Below, in pieces: positions 1 to 8,323 of a stretch of DNA of 64,000 nucleotides. The DNA is from Salegentibacter flavus (GTDB lineage: Bacteria > Bacteroidota > Bacteroidia > Flavobacteriales > Flavobacteriaceae), in contig NZ_FOVL01000007.1 of NCBI RefSeq assembly GCF_900115145.1, forward strand, positions 1 through 64,000. Reading direction: 5' to 3'. How positions within the stretch are numbered: position 1 is the stretch's first letter; each line of letters begins with the position of its first letter. The notes beneath the pieces are model-generated. The model was given only the letters and a program-made list of their open reading frames with translations, was not told the origin of the DNA and searched no databases. The position numbers and the translations under genes were made by a program.

Positions 1-1
1 T

Positions 2-52
2 GGTCACCTTAGAAAACTGGGATTTGATGTAAGGCTCACCCCGGTAGCCTAA
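2..52 (+). CDS. Possible 3' end of an unknown upstream gene (partial)
   Basis: The first 51 bases are open in one frame and end in TAA at 50-52, reading GHLRKLGFDVRLTPVA. The composition looks like a protein C-terminus, but 16 codons is too short for a family assignment and the open frame could be chance. If real, the gene starts before the window and reads toward the DUF1080 genes. Confidence 0.3.
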   Translation, partial: GHLRKLGFDVRLTPVA

Positions 53-78
53 AGATAAACCTGGAGCTCGTTTTTTTT
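33..78 (+). terminator. Weak candidate intrinsic terminator
   Basis: GGCTC (33-37) can pair with GAGCT (64-68), and CCGGT (41-45) with ACCTG (59-63) with one mismatch. The helix is followed by eight T residues at 71-78. The stem is imperfect and overlaps the possible end of the upstream gene, so this call rests mainly on the T run. Confidence 0.28.
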
Positions 79-346
79 ACTAGGAAATTAAACCTGTGTA
101 TGAAATTGAGTCGAAAACTGGATAAGCACAAACACTTGTCGTAAAGAAAGGTAGCAATACCTTTTGGAAGCACGCATATGAAAATTTACATCTTTCTTAT
201 CCTTTTATAATCACGTACCTCTTAAATATAGATAAACCATTAAAATTGGGCCTATGGCACACTTTAATTAGTGAAAACCGATAATAGAGCAGCAAGCCCT
301 ACGGGAAGTTTTGGCCCCAATTGAAGAAATTTAAAATAAAACACAT
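53..346 (+). other. Non-coding leader upstream of the DUF1080 pair, with inverted repeats
   Basis: No convincing gene is seen here. A 7-bp stem (147-153 with 158-164) closes a GCAA tetraloop of the GNRA type. Farther down, AATTGGGCC (244-252) is nearly the reverse complement of GGCCCCAATT (313-322), with one extra C, so about 60 bases could be enclosed by a long stem ending 25 bases before the DUF1080 start codon. This may be a structured 5' leader. It does not match a riboswitch class I can recognise. Confidence 0.4.
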
Positions 347-1102
347 ATGAAAAAAATTATTTTAAGTGTTTTTGCGGTCTCAGCAATGATGGCCTGTAAA
401 AATTCTTCTGAAAATTCAGAAAATAAATCGGAAGTGAAAACAGAAGAAAAGAATGAACAAGCAAGTCAGGATGGAGATTGGCAATATCTCTTTGACGGCC
501 AGGATGCTGATGGCTGGCGGGCATATAATGGGGAAGATGGAGAAGGTCTTCCTGAGGGGTGGATTATAGAAGATGGCACTTTGAAGTCTCTTGGTAAGGG
601 AGGCGATATTGGTGGAGACATAGTTTATGAGGAGGAAGAATTTGGAGAATTTGAACTTTATCTCGAGTGGAAGATTTCTCCTGAAGGAAATAGTGGTGTT
701 TTTTACCACGTGATAGAGGATGAAAAATATGATGCGCCTTACTTCACCGCTCCTGAATACCAGATTATAGATCAACTTGGTTTTCCTCAGGAGCTGGAGT
801 CCTGGCAATCTATTGGTGGAGATTATGGAATGTATGATCCTGAATATAATGAAGATGATCTAAAAGAAATTGGGGAATGGAATTCCAGCAGAATCAGATT
901 TACCAACGAGAAAGTTACCTACTGGTTAAATGGCGAGAAAACGCTTGAATTTGAGCCCTGGTCTGAAGATTGGCAGAAAAGAAAGGAAGAAGGAAAGTGG
1001 AAAGACTTCCCGGACTACGGAAAAGCAAAATCCGGACTGATTGGCCTGCAGGATCACGGCAGTTTTACATGGTTTAGAAATATAAAAATCAAAGAACTTT
1101 AA
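347..1102 (+). CDS. DUF1080 (3-keto-disaccharide hydrolase family) lipoprotein
   Basis: A secreted lipoprotein of 251 residues. The signal peptide ends in a lipobox with Cys17 (SAMMAC), followed by a Glu/Lys/Ser-rich linker to about residue 42. The rest is one DUF1080 concanavalin-like beta-sandwich domain, with LFDG near the start, GNSGVFYH in the middle and GLIGLQDHG near the end. Members of this family hydrolyse 3-keto-glycosides made by sugar 3-dehydrogenases, or bind related glycans; the actual substrate cannot be read from sequence. It lies 3 bases before a second DUF1080 gene, so the two are probably co-transcribed and act together in the periplasm or on the outer membrane. Confidence 0.85.
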   Translation: MKKIILSVFAVSAMMACKNSSENSENKSEVKTEEKNEQASQDGDWQYLFDGQDADGWRAYNGEDGEGLPEGWIIEDGTLKSLGKGGDIGGDIVYEEEEFGEFELYLEWKISPEGNSGVFYHVIEDEKYDAPYFTAPEYQIIDQLGFPQELESWQSIGGDYGMYDPEYNEDDLKEIGEWNSSRIRFTNEKVTYWLNGEKTLEFEPWSEDWQKRKEEGKWKDFPDYGKAKSGLIGLQDHGSFTWFRNIKIKEL

Positions 1103-1105
1103 AAG

Positions 1106-1699
1106 ATGAAGAATACAGGAATTTTATTGGCTCTTCTATTTGTAGCCTTAGTGGGCTGTAAATCGGAGTCCAATCTTTTTAATGGAAAAGACCTTGATGG
1201 ATGGCAAGTTTATGGTACCGAAAAATGGTATGTGGAAGATGGTTTATTGGTTTCCGAGAGCGGCCCGGATGCCGAATACGGATACCTCGCAACCGATAAG
1301 AATTATAAAGATTTTGAATTGGAACTGGAGTTCCTGCAGGAAGCTGATGGAAACAGCGGAGTCTTTTTTCGTTCCGATATTGAAGGCACAAAAATTTCAG
1401 GTTGGCAGGTTGAAGTTGCACCACCAGATTTACATACAGGCGGTGTCTATGAATCCTATGGGAGAGGATGGCTTATTAAACCCGAGGCTGACAAGGAAAA
1501 TGTTCTCAATTATGGAGATTGGAATAAGATGAAAATAAGAGTTGAGGGTGATAAAGTTCAAACCTGGCTCAATGGGGAGGAAATGGTTAATTTTTCTGAT
1601 GAAAAAATTGGTGAGGCTAATGGGAAAATAGCCCTGCAAATCCACGATGGAGGTGGCATAAAAGTATCTTGGAGGAATATAAAGATCAGAGAATTATAG
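1106..1699 (+). CDS. Second DUF1080 family lipoprotein
   Basis: A 197-residue lipoprotein with a lipobox at Cys18 (ALVGC) and almost no linker before the DUF1080 domain. It shares the LFNGKDLDGW start, GNSGVFFRS centre and WRNIKI ending with the gene before it but is shorter by about 50 residues and lacks the charged linker. The middle segment (GWQVEVAPPDLHTGG) differs most from the first copy, so the two may have different substrates. It ends the unit: an intrinsic terminator lies about 60 bases downstream. Family membership is clear; the reaction is inferred. Confidence 0.85.
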   Translation: MKNTGILLALLFVALVGCKSESNLFNGKDLDGWQVYGTEKWYVEDGLLVSESGPDAEYGYLATDKNYKDFELELEFLQEADGNSGVFFRSDIEGTKISGWQVEVAPPDLHTGGVYESYGRGWLIKPEADKENVLNYGDWNKMKIRVEGDKVQTWLNGEEMVNFSDEKIGEANGKIALQIHDGGGIKVSWRNIKIREL

Positions 1700-1761
1700 G
1701 AACAGTAAATTATAACTACAAGATTAAATCGGTGATTAAGTAATCGTTAGTTGTTCGGAAG

Positions 1762-1785
1762 CGCCTGTTTAAAGACAGGCGTTTT
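1762..1785 (+). terminator. Intrinsic terminator after the DUF1080 pair
   Basis: CGCCTGT (1762-1768) pairs perfectly with ACAGGCG (1775-1781) around the loop TTAAAG and is followed by TTTT. Confidence 0.75.
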
Positions 1786-1902
1786 CATTTAATACATCCA
1801 AACCTATTCAGGCTTAAATGGTTTTTTTCTTTGAATTTGATAGGAAAATCTTTCTTATCGAATGAAAATATCGTTTTTAAGGAGTACCCAAACAATTCCA
1901 AA

Positions 1903-1936
1903 TTGCAGGTGTGAAACTTAAAAAACTATACCTTTG
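1903..1936 (+). promoter_or_regulatory. Bacteroidota-type promoter of uvrC
   Basis: TACCTTTG at 1929-1936 matches the TANNTTTG -7 box exactly, and TTG at 1903-1905 lies 23 bases upstream as a possible -33 element. The box ends 5 bases before the uvrC ATG, so the mRNA would have almost no 5' leader. Confidence 0.6.
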
Positions 1937-1941
1937 GGGTA

Positions 1942-3735
1942 ATGGAAACGCCCGCTTTAGATCTTCAGCTTAAAATCTTACCTAATAGTCCTGGAGTTTA
2001 TCAGTATTTTGATAAAAACGGGAGAATACTCTATGTAGGTAAAGCTAAGAACTTAAAGAAACGCGTTACTTCGTATTTTACCAAACGCCACGATAGTCAT
2101 AGAATTGGGGTGATGGTAAAGAAGATTCACGAGATAAGGCATATAGTTGTCGCTTCAGAGACCGATGCACTTTTGCTGGAAAATAATCTTATCAAGAAAC
2201 ATCAGCCGCGTTTTAATGTGATGCTGAAGGACGATAAAACATACCCCTGGATCTGCATTAAAAATGAACGTTTTCCACGTGTATTTCCCACCCGAAAACT
2301 CATAAAAGACGGTAGTGAATATTACGGTCCCTTCACCAGTTTCAAAACGGTAAACACCCTGCTCGAGCTCATAAAAGGACTTTATAAGTTGCGCACCTGT
2401 AATTATGATCTTGCCGAGGATAAAATAAGAGCGGGGAAATATAAACTTTGCCTGGAATATCACCTAGGAAATTGCAAAGGGCCATGCGAGGGCTTGCAGG
2501 CAGAAGCAGAATATAATAAAAACATCGAGGCCATACGTCAGATCGTAAAGGGTGACTTCAAAGATTCGTTGCATAAGTTCAGAGAGCAAATGAAAGAGCA
2601 CGCCGATAAGATGGAATTTGAGGATGCGCAGCTGATAAAAAATAAAATTGATGTCCTCAAAAATTATCAGTCTAAATCTACGGTGGTCAACCCGAAGATA
2701 AGTGATGTGGATGTCTTCTCCATTGTAAGCGATGAAGGTTATGGATATGTAAATTTCCTTCAGCTCTCCCATGGCGCGATTATCAGGAGTCATACCATTG
2801 AGATGAAGAAAAAACTGGACGAAAGCGACCCTGAGTTGCTGGAACTGGCAATTACTGAGATAAGACAACGTTTTAATTCTAATTCAAAAGAGATTTATGT
2901 GCCTTTTAAGGTTGAAGCCGGAGAAAATGTAAAGATTACTGTTCCAAAACTGGGCGATAAAAAGAAGATTGTAGAGCTTTCTCAGCGGAATGCAAAATAT
3001 TACAGGCAAGAACGGTTTAAACAGATGAAGATTGTAGACCCAGACAGGCACGTGAATCGAGTGATGGCCCAGATGAAAGAAGATTTAAGGCTCCATGAAG
3101 AACCAAGGCATATAGAATGTTTTGATAATTCTAATATCCAGGGAAGTAATCCTGTGGCGGCTTGTGTAGTCTTTAAAAACGGAAAGCCCAGTAAAAAAGA
3201 TTATCGTAAATTTAATATCAAAACAGTGGAAGGCCCCGATGATTTTGCTTCGATGGAGGAGGTGGTCTTCAGGCGCTACCTTCGCTTGTTGAATGAAGGA
3301 GAGCCATTGCCTCAGTTAATAATAGTAGATGGTGGGAAAGGGCAGTTATCTTCAGGAGTAAAAGCCCTGGACAGACTTGGTCTGCGGGGAAAGATCGCCA
3401 TAATCGGAATCGCAAAACGCCTGGAGGAATTATTTTATCCCGGGGATTCAATTCCGCTTTATTTGGATAAAAAATCTGAAACGCTAAAGATAATTCAGCA
3501 ATTGCGAAATGAGGCGCACCGGTTTGGGATCACCTTCCATAGAAATAAAAGAAGTAAAGCCGCTCTTAATACCGAACTTGAACAAATTTCGGGAATTGGG
3601 GAAAAGACTGTAGTGGAATTATTAAAACATTTCAGATCGGTTAAAAGAATTAAAGAAGCCTCACAAAAAGATTTAAGTGAGGTGATAGGCAATGCCAAAG
3701 CTGCAATTATTTATCAGCATTATCATGCATCTTAA
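1942..3735 (+). CDS. uvrC: Excinuclease ABC subunit C
   Basis: UvrC makes both cuts around a bulky DNA lesion in the UvrABC complex. The 597-residue protein has normal length. An N-terminal GIY-YIG nuclease domain shows GVY (18-20), YVGKA (31-35) and Arg41. A UVR segment that contacts UvrB lies around residues 205-240. The RNase H-like endonuclease core contains ECFDNSNIQG and IVDGGKG, and a helix-hairpin-helix (ISGIGEKTVVELL) closes the protein. The start is supported by family alignment from the first residues, even though there is no room for a leader with a ribosome binding site. The next gene begins one base after the stop, so they probably share a transcript. Confidence 0.96.
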   Translation: METPALDLQLKILPNSPGVYQYFDKNGRILYVGKAKNLKKRVTSYFTKRHDSHRIGVMVKKIHEIRHIVVASETDALLLENNLIKKHQPRFNVMLKDDKTYPWICIKNERFPRVFPTRKLIKDGSEYYGPFTSFKTVNTLLELIKGLYKLRTCNYDLAEDKIRAGKYKLCLEYHLGNCKGPCEGLQAEAEYNKNIEAIRQIVKGDFKDSLHKFREQMKEHADKMEFEDAQLIKNKIDVLKNYQSKSTVVNPKISDVDVFSIVSDEGYGYVNFLQLSHGAIIRSHTIEMKKKLDESDPELLELAITEIRQRFNSNSKEIYVPFKVEAGENVKITVPKLGDKKKIVELSQRNAKYYRQERFKQMKIVDPDRHVNRVMAQMKEDLRLHEEPRHIECFDNSNIQGSNPVAACVVFKNGKPSKKDYRKFNIKTVEGPDDFASMEEVVFRRYLRLLNEGEPLPQLIIVDGGKGQLSSGVKALDRLGLRGKIAIIGIAKRLEELFYPGDSIPLYLDKKSETLKIIQQLRNEAHRFGITFHRNKRSKAALNTELEQISGIGEKTVVELLKHFRSVKRIKEASQKDLSEVIGNAKAAIIYQHYHAS

Positions 3736-3736
3736 T

Positions 3737-5959
3737 ATGAAAAAAGTCCTCTTTATATTTATGGTACTCTGGTCTTTCCTGGGAAAAGCACAGGAAGAAG
3801 ACTTAAAAGTAGGTCTTGTACTTAGTGGAGGCGGCGCCAAGGGGCTCGCCCATATTGGAACGCTCAAAGTCTTGGAAGAAGCCGGAGTTCGCATAGATTA
3901 TATTGGAGGAAGCAGTATGGGGGCGATTATTGGGGGGCTTTATGCTTCAGGGTATTCGGCTGACGAATTGGATTCTATATTTCACGAAACTAATTTTAAT
4001 ATTCTTATCCAGGATAACCTTCCGCGTGATGCCAAAACCTTCTATGAAAAAGAAGATTCAGAAAAATATGCCTTAACTCTACCCTTTGATCGATTTAAGA
4101 TAGGTTTGCCTTCAGGCCTTTCCCGAGGTCAAAATATTTATAATTTAATGTCCCAACTTACCATGCATCTGGGAAATGTAAATGATTTCAGCGAATTGCC
4201 TATCCCGTTTTTTTGCATAGCTGCCGATGTGGAAACCGGGGAGGAGGTTATCCTCGATGAAGGTTCCCTGGCTCAGGCGGTCTCGGCCAGTGGTGCGATT
4301 CCTTCTATATTCAGTCCGGTTAAAATAGGGGATCGCTTACTCACCGATGGAGGTGTGGCCAATAATTACCCGGTGGAGGAGCTGCGAAGGCGTGGTGCTG
4401 AATTCGTTATTGGTGTTGATGTACAGGACAGTTTAATGGATCGCTCTGAGCTAAAAGGAGTTTTTGATATTCTTACCCAGATTAGCAATTTCAGGACGAT
4501 AAACGATATGAGGGAGAAGATCCCGAAAACCGATATCTATATTAAACCAGATATCTCTAAATTTTCTGTTCTCTCTTTCGATAAGGGGAAGGAGATTATA
4601 GACTCGGGGAGGGTGGCTAGTGAGAAAAGGATTGATGATTTAAAGGAGGTTTCTAAAAGGCAGAAGCCTCGCGATTCAGAATTTATGATTCCTCGTATTG
4701 ATACCCTACAAATTAGTACTCTCACCCTGGAGGGCAACAACAATTATCCCAGGGAATATATTATGGGAAAACTCCGCCTTAACTATTTTACCAAATTCAC
4801 TTTTGAAGACCTCAATAATGGTATTAACAACCTTTCGGCTACAGGAAATTTCAATCGGATAAACTATCGGTTAATTCCGAATGAAGACGATAGATTTTTT
4901 ACCCTAGCCATGCAAATCGAAGAGAGTCAGAATAAGACTTTTCTCAGACTGGGAGTACATTTTGACGAATTATACCGGAGTGCCGCTTTAGTGAACGTTA
5001 CCCATAAAAGTTTGCTTTTTACCAACGACGTCACTTCCCTCGATGTTATTGTGGGCGATAACTTCAGATACAATTTCGACTATTATCTGGATAAGGGGTA
5101 TTACTGGAGTTTGGGAATACATTCCCGATATAATAAATTCAGTGATGATATTTCTTTTGATTTTGCGCGGCAAAATGCCGGTCTGGAAGACCAAGCGGTG
5201 AGTAGGCTGAATATTGATCACATCGATTTCACCAATCAGATATATTTTGAAACCACCTTTAAACAGGTTTTTTCCTTCGGAATTGGAGCGGAACATAAAT
5301 TTCTAAAAATAAAAACCGAAACCCTGGAAAGCAGTTCTGCCCAGATTCCGGATAATGTTTTTGAAAACAGCCATTTCCTGAGTGGTTTTGGGAATTTAAG
5401 GTTTGATTCCTACGATAATAAATACTTCCCGTCTACAGGTTTTTATTTAAACAGCGATTTCCATCTTTACCTGTATTCGTCAGATTATAACAAGAATTTC
5501 TCTGAATTTTCAATCGCAAAAGGTGAAATTGGCTACGCGGTAACGCCTTTAAATAAATTATCCCTTAGGCTTAAAGGTTCGGCTGGGTTGAAAATTGGTA
5601 ACGATAATACCAATACCCTGGATTTCTTTCTTGGAGGTTATGGTAATAACCTGATCAATAATTTTGAGCCTTTTCTGGGGTATGATTTTATAAGTATTTC
5701 AGGGGACAGTTATATCAAAGCTCTGGCGGAACTTGATTATGAGTTTACAAGAGGACATCACCTGATTGGCAGCGCAAATTATGCCAACGTAGGAAACAGG
5801 CTTTATTCCACCGGGGAGTGGTTTTCTGGCCCTGATTTTTCTGGCTATGCCCTGGGCTATGGGTTCGAGTCTTTTATTGGCCCCCTCGAGATAAAATACA
5901 CCTGGTCTCCCGAATCACAATCCAGTACCTGGTTCTTTAACTTAGGATTCTGGTTTTAG
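3737..5959 (+). CDS. Patatin-like phospholipase with C-terminal outer membrane beta-barrel
   Basis: A 740-residue exported protein. I chose the ATG at 3737, which gives a good signal peptide ending at ...GKAQ; an upstream ATG at 3692 would overlap uvrC and spoil it. The patatin domain has the oxyanion loop GGGAKG (31-36), nucleophile elbow GSSMG with Ser60, and the catalytic DGG (TDGGVANN). After about residue 310 comes one POTRA-like segment and then a Bam/Omp85-type surface-antigen barrel ending in a terminal aromatic (FNLGFWF). Proteins of this architecture resemble PlpD of Pseudomonas: a lipase fused to its own outer membrane anchor. It is the second gene after uvrC, and its last 18 bases overlap the convergent next gene. 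Confidence 0.9.
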   Translation: MKKVLFIFMVLWSFLGKAQEEDLKVGLVLSGGGAKGLAHIGTLKVLEEAGVRIDYIGGSSMGAIIGGLYASGYSADELDSIFHETNFNILIQDNLPRDAKTFYEKEDSEKYALTLPFDRFKIGLPSGLSRGQNIYNLMSQLTMHLGNVNDFSELPIPFFCIAADVETGEEVILDEGSLAQAVSASGAIPSIFSPVKIGDRLLTDGGVANNYPVEELRRRGAEFVIGVDVQDSLMDRSELKGVFDILTQISNFRTINDMREKIPKTDIYIKPDISKFSVLSFDKGKEIIDSGRVASEKRIDDLKEVSKRQKPRDSEFMIPRIDTLQISTLTLEGNNNYPREYIMGKLRLNYFTKFTFEDLNNGINNLSATGNFNRINYRLIPNEDDRFFTLAMQIEESQNKTFLRLGVHFDELYRSAALVNVTHKSLLFTNDVTSLDVIVGDNFRYNFDYYLDKGYYWSLGIHSRYNKFSDDISFDFARQNAGLEDQAVSRLNIDHIDFTNQIYFETTFKQVFSFGIGAEHKFLKIKTETLESSSAQIPDNVFENSHFLSGFGNLRFDSYDNKYFPSTGFYLNSDFHLYLYSSDYNKNFSEFSIAKGEIGYAVTPLNKLSLRLKGSAGLKIGNDNTNTLDFFLGGYGNNLINNFEPFLGYDFISISGDSYIKALAELDYEFTRGHHLIGSANYANVGNRLYSTGEWFSGPDFSGYALGYGFESFIGPLEIKYTWSPESQSSTWFFNLGFWF

Positions 5960-6958
5960 ATCAAAAGCTTCGGCTACCAGTTCAAAAGATCTCAAGCGCA
6001 ACTCCTTTGAATAACTCATTGTAGAAATCATTACTTCGTCTACTTCAAAATCGGCAGCAAGTTCTTCCAATGGTGTTTTTACAGATTCTTTGGTGCCTGA
6101 AACAATTCTTCCCGAATTTCGCTGCAGCAATTCTCTTTCTCCTTCACTGAATTCATATTTTTTTATTTCTGAAAACTCCGGGTAATTCTGAAAGTTTCCT
6201 CGTTCAAACTGAAGCAGGATATATTCGATGTATTTCCGCATATTGGCAGCGATCTCTTCGGTTTCACCACACATCAAAAATACAGACACAAAAGCCTTTG
6301 GGGATTTGAAGGTCTCTGATGCTTTAAAAAGTTTGCGATATTCCTTAACCACTTCAGGAGAAACCAGTCCGTTAATGAATTTGGCTACAGACAGGCCCAT
6401 CCCCATTTCAGCGGCAATTTTCGCGCTGCCACCACTAGAACTCAGGATCCATTGCTGTGGTATGGAATTCACTTGTGGGATAGCATATACTTTGCCTTTT
6501 TCAGTTCCGGCGGTGTCGGTGAAAAAATGCTGGAGATGTTCAAGCTGGGTTAAATAGTCTTCCTCTTTAAAAGTGTTGGAGGGATTTAAAAGGTAAGCGC
6601 TTACGCGGTCTCCTCCCGGAGCTCGTCCCATCCCTAAATCGATACGGTTTGGATAGAGCGCTTCCAGGGTTCTGAAATTTTCGGCAACCTTAAAAGCGCT
6701 GTGATTGGGGAGCATAATCCCACCGGAACCAAGTCTGATCTTTTGAGTTTCAGCGCCAAGCCTGCTTAAAAGCAATTCGGGAGCCGAGCCGGCGATAAAT
6801 TTTGAGTTGTGGTGTTCAGAAAGCCAAAATCTGTGAAACCCTAGTTTATCGGCAAGTTTTGCGGTTTCTATAGTTTCCTGTAAAGCTTCTTGTGGGGTGG
6901 CACCGGTTCTAACAATTGATTGGTCGAGTATGCTGAGTTTAATTTTTGTCATATTCAT
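5942..6958 (-). CDS. LLM-class flavin-dependent oxidoreductase (luciferase-like)
   Basis: This 338-residue cytoplasmic protein has the TIM-barrel style of bacterial luciferase-like monooxygenases: the opening LSILDQSIVR, the FHRFWLSEHHNSKF segment, GSGGIMLPNHSAFKVAE and RIDLGMGRAPG are family hallmarks of the MsnO8/YhbW type. Such enzymes use FMN or FMNH2; the physiological substrate of this branch is not known. An ATG six bases farther in (MTKIKL) is an equally possible start. The gene converges on the patatin gene with an 18-base overlap, so the last codons of both share DNA. Confidence 0.88.
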   Translation of the reverse strand: MNMTKIKLSILDQSIVRTGATPQEALQETIETAKLADKLGFHRFWLSEHHNSKFIAGSAPELLLSRLGAETQKIRLGSGGIMLPNHSAFKVAENFRTLEALYPNRIDLGMGRAPGGDRVSAYLLNPSNTFKEEDYLTQLEHLQHFFTDTAGTEKGKVYAIPQVNSIPQQWILSSSGGSAKIAAEMGMGLSVAKFINGLVSPEVVKEYRKLFKASETFKSPKAFVSVFLMCGETEEIAANMRKYIEYILLQFERGNFQNYPEFSEIKKYEFSEGERELLQRNSGRIVSGTKESVKTPLEELAADFEVDEVMISTMSYSKELRLRSFELVAEAFDLKPES

Positions 6959-7069
6959 ATATAGTTAATCGAAAGGGATTAATGTTCATTACAAATTGCT
7001 TCCAGGATTTAGTGATGTTTTAAGAATGTTTAGTGTAAAATTCCCGATATTTGTTTTTAAGTGAAATTA

Positions 7070-7125
7070 AGGCCTAAAAAGTAGTAAATTCTCAATTTTC
7101 TTTATAAAATTGGGAGGCCTAAAAA
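7070..7125 (+). promoter_or_regulatory. Structured leader element before hmgA
   Basis: AGGCCTAAAAA occurs twice as a direct repeat (7070-7080 and 7115-7125). Between the copies, CTCAATTTT (7091-7099) pairs with AAAATTGGG (7106-7114) with one G-T wobble. AGGCCT is itself palindromic, so the two copies can also pair with each other around the inner stem. The element ends 9 bases before the hmgA start codon. It could be an operator or an RNA switch; the role is inferred. Confidence 0.45.
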
Positions 7126-7134
7126 AACAAGAAT

Positions 7135-8292
7135 ATGCCTTTTTATCATAAACTCGGTAAAATTCCTCACAAACGTCATACGGTTTTCAAAAAACCAGAT
7201 GGTAGCCTTTACTACGAGCAGCTTTTTGGAACTATTGGATTTGACGGGATGTCGTCTAACCTGTACCATGAACACCGCCCAACACAGGTAAAGGAAATAA
7301 AAGGAAGTTATAGTGTAAAACCAAAGATCGCTACAGAAAATAATATTAAATCCTATCGTTTTAAAGGGTTTCAGATCATGCCGCATCCTGATTATCTCGA
7401 AAGCAGGAAGGTGGTGCTTACCAATAGTGATGTGGATATTACCCTTGCTTCTCCGCAGGGTTCTACAGATGATTATTTTTACAAGAATGCCGATTCCGAT
7501 GAATTGTTATTCATTCATAAAGGAACTGGAAAACTAAGAACACATCTTGGAAACCTGGATTTCAAATACGGGGATTATTTATTGATTCCACGGGGAACCA
7601 TTTATAAGATCGATTTTGACGATGAGGATAATCGCTTGTTCATTGTAGAATCAAGAAGACCTATTTATACTCCAAAAAGATACAGGAACTGGTTCGGGCA
7701 ATTACTGGAGCATTCTCCATTTTGTGAAAGAGACCTCAGGCAGCCTTACGAATTGGAAACCAATGATGAGAAAGGAGATTTTCTCATAAAAGTAAAAAAA
7801 CAGGGAGAGATCTTTGATATGGTCTATGCTACACATCCTTTTGATGTGGTAGGTTACGATGGGTATAACTACCCTTACGCCTTCAGCATTCATGATTTTG
7901 AACCAATTACGGGAAGAATTCACCAGCCGCCACCGGTTCACCAAACCTTTGAAACCGATGCTTTTGTGGTATGCAGTTTCTGCCCGAGAAAATACGACTA
8001 TCATCCTGATGCAATTCCGGCACCCTATTCTCACAGTAACATAGATAGTGATGAGGTTCTCTATTATGTAGATGGGGATTTTATGAGCCGAAATGATATT
8101 GAGGCGGGGCACATTTCCCTGCATCCTGCCGGAATCCCGCACGGGCCGCATCCGGGAGCTGTAGAAAGGAGTATTGGTCAGATAGAAACTGAGGAATTGG
8201 CTGTAATGGTAGATACTTTTAAACCATTAAAACTTACCGAAGAGGCGATGAAAATAGCCGATGACAGCTATCATAAGTCCTGGTTAGAGTAG
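7135..8292 (+). CDS. hmgA: Homogentisate 1,2-dioxygenase
   Basis: This enzyme opens the ring of homogentisate to maleylacetoacetate, the third step of tyrosine and phenylalanine breakdown. The 385-residue protein is the shorter bacterial form of the cupin-fold family. Likely Fe(II) ligands are in HSNIDSDEVLYYVDG (His and Glu) and PHGPHPGAVE (His). The opening PFYHKLGKIPHKRHTVF is typical of Bacteroidota members. It lies 31 bases before hppD, which makes its substrate, so the two form one operon. The later genes of the route (maleylacetoacetate isomerase, fumarylacetoacetase) are not in this window. Confidence 0.95.
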   Translation: MPFYHKLGKIPHKRHTVFKKPDGSLYYEQLFGTIGFDGMSSNLYHEHRPTQVKEIKGSYSVKPKIATENNIKSYRFKGFQIMPHPDYLESRKVVLTNSDVDITLASPQGSTDDYFYKNADSDELLFIHKGTGKLRTHLGNLDFKYGDYLLIPRGTIYKIDFDDEDNRLFIVESRRPIYTPKRYRNWFGQLLEHSPFCERDLRQPYELETNDEKGDFLIKVKKQGEIFDMVYATHPFDVVGYDGYNYPYAFSIHDFEPITGRIHQPPPVHQTFETDAFVVCSFCPRKYDYHPDAIPAPYSHSNIDSDEVLYYVDGDFMSRNDIEAGHISLHPAGIPHGPHPGAVERSIGQIETEELAVMVDTFKPLKLTEEAMKIADDSYHKSWLE

Positions 8293-8323
8293 AATTAATT
8301 CAAGAATATATAAAAATATTAAT

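Noticed and set aside
1-346. tRNA, tmRNA or known riboswitch in the first 346 bases
   Set aside because: No cloverleaf or conserved riboswitch core was recognised; only generic stems.
416-808. Open frame on the minus strand inside the first DUF1080 gene
   Set aside because: It lies wholly within a gene with clear family features and has an implausible composition.
3692-3736. Upstream ATG that would extend the patatin gene into uvrC
   Set aside because: It adds residues before a good signal peptide and overlaps uvrC; the ATG at 3737 is better.
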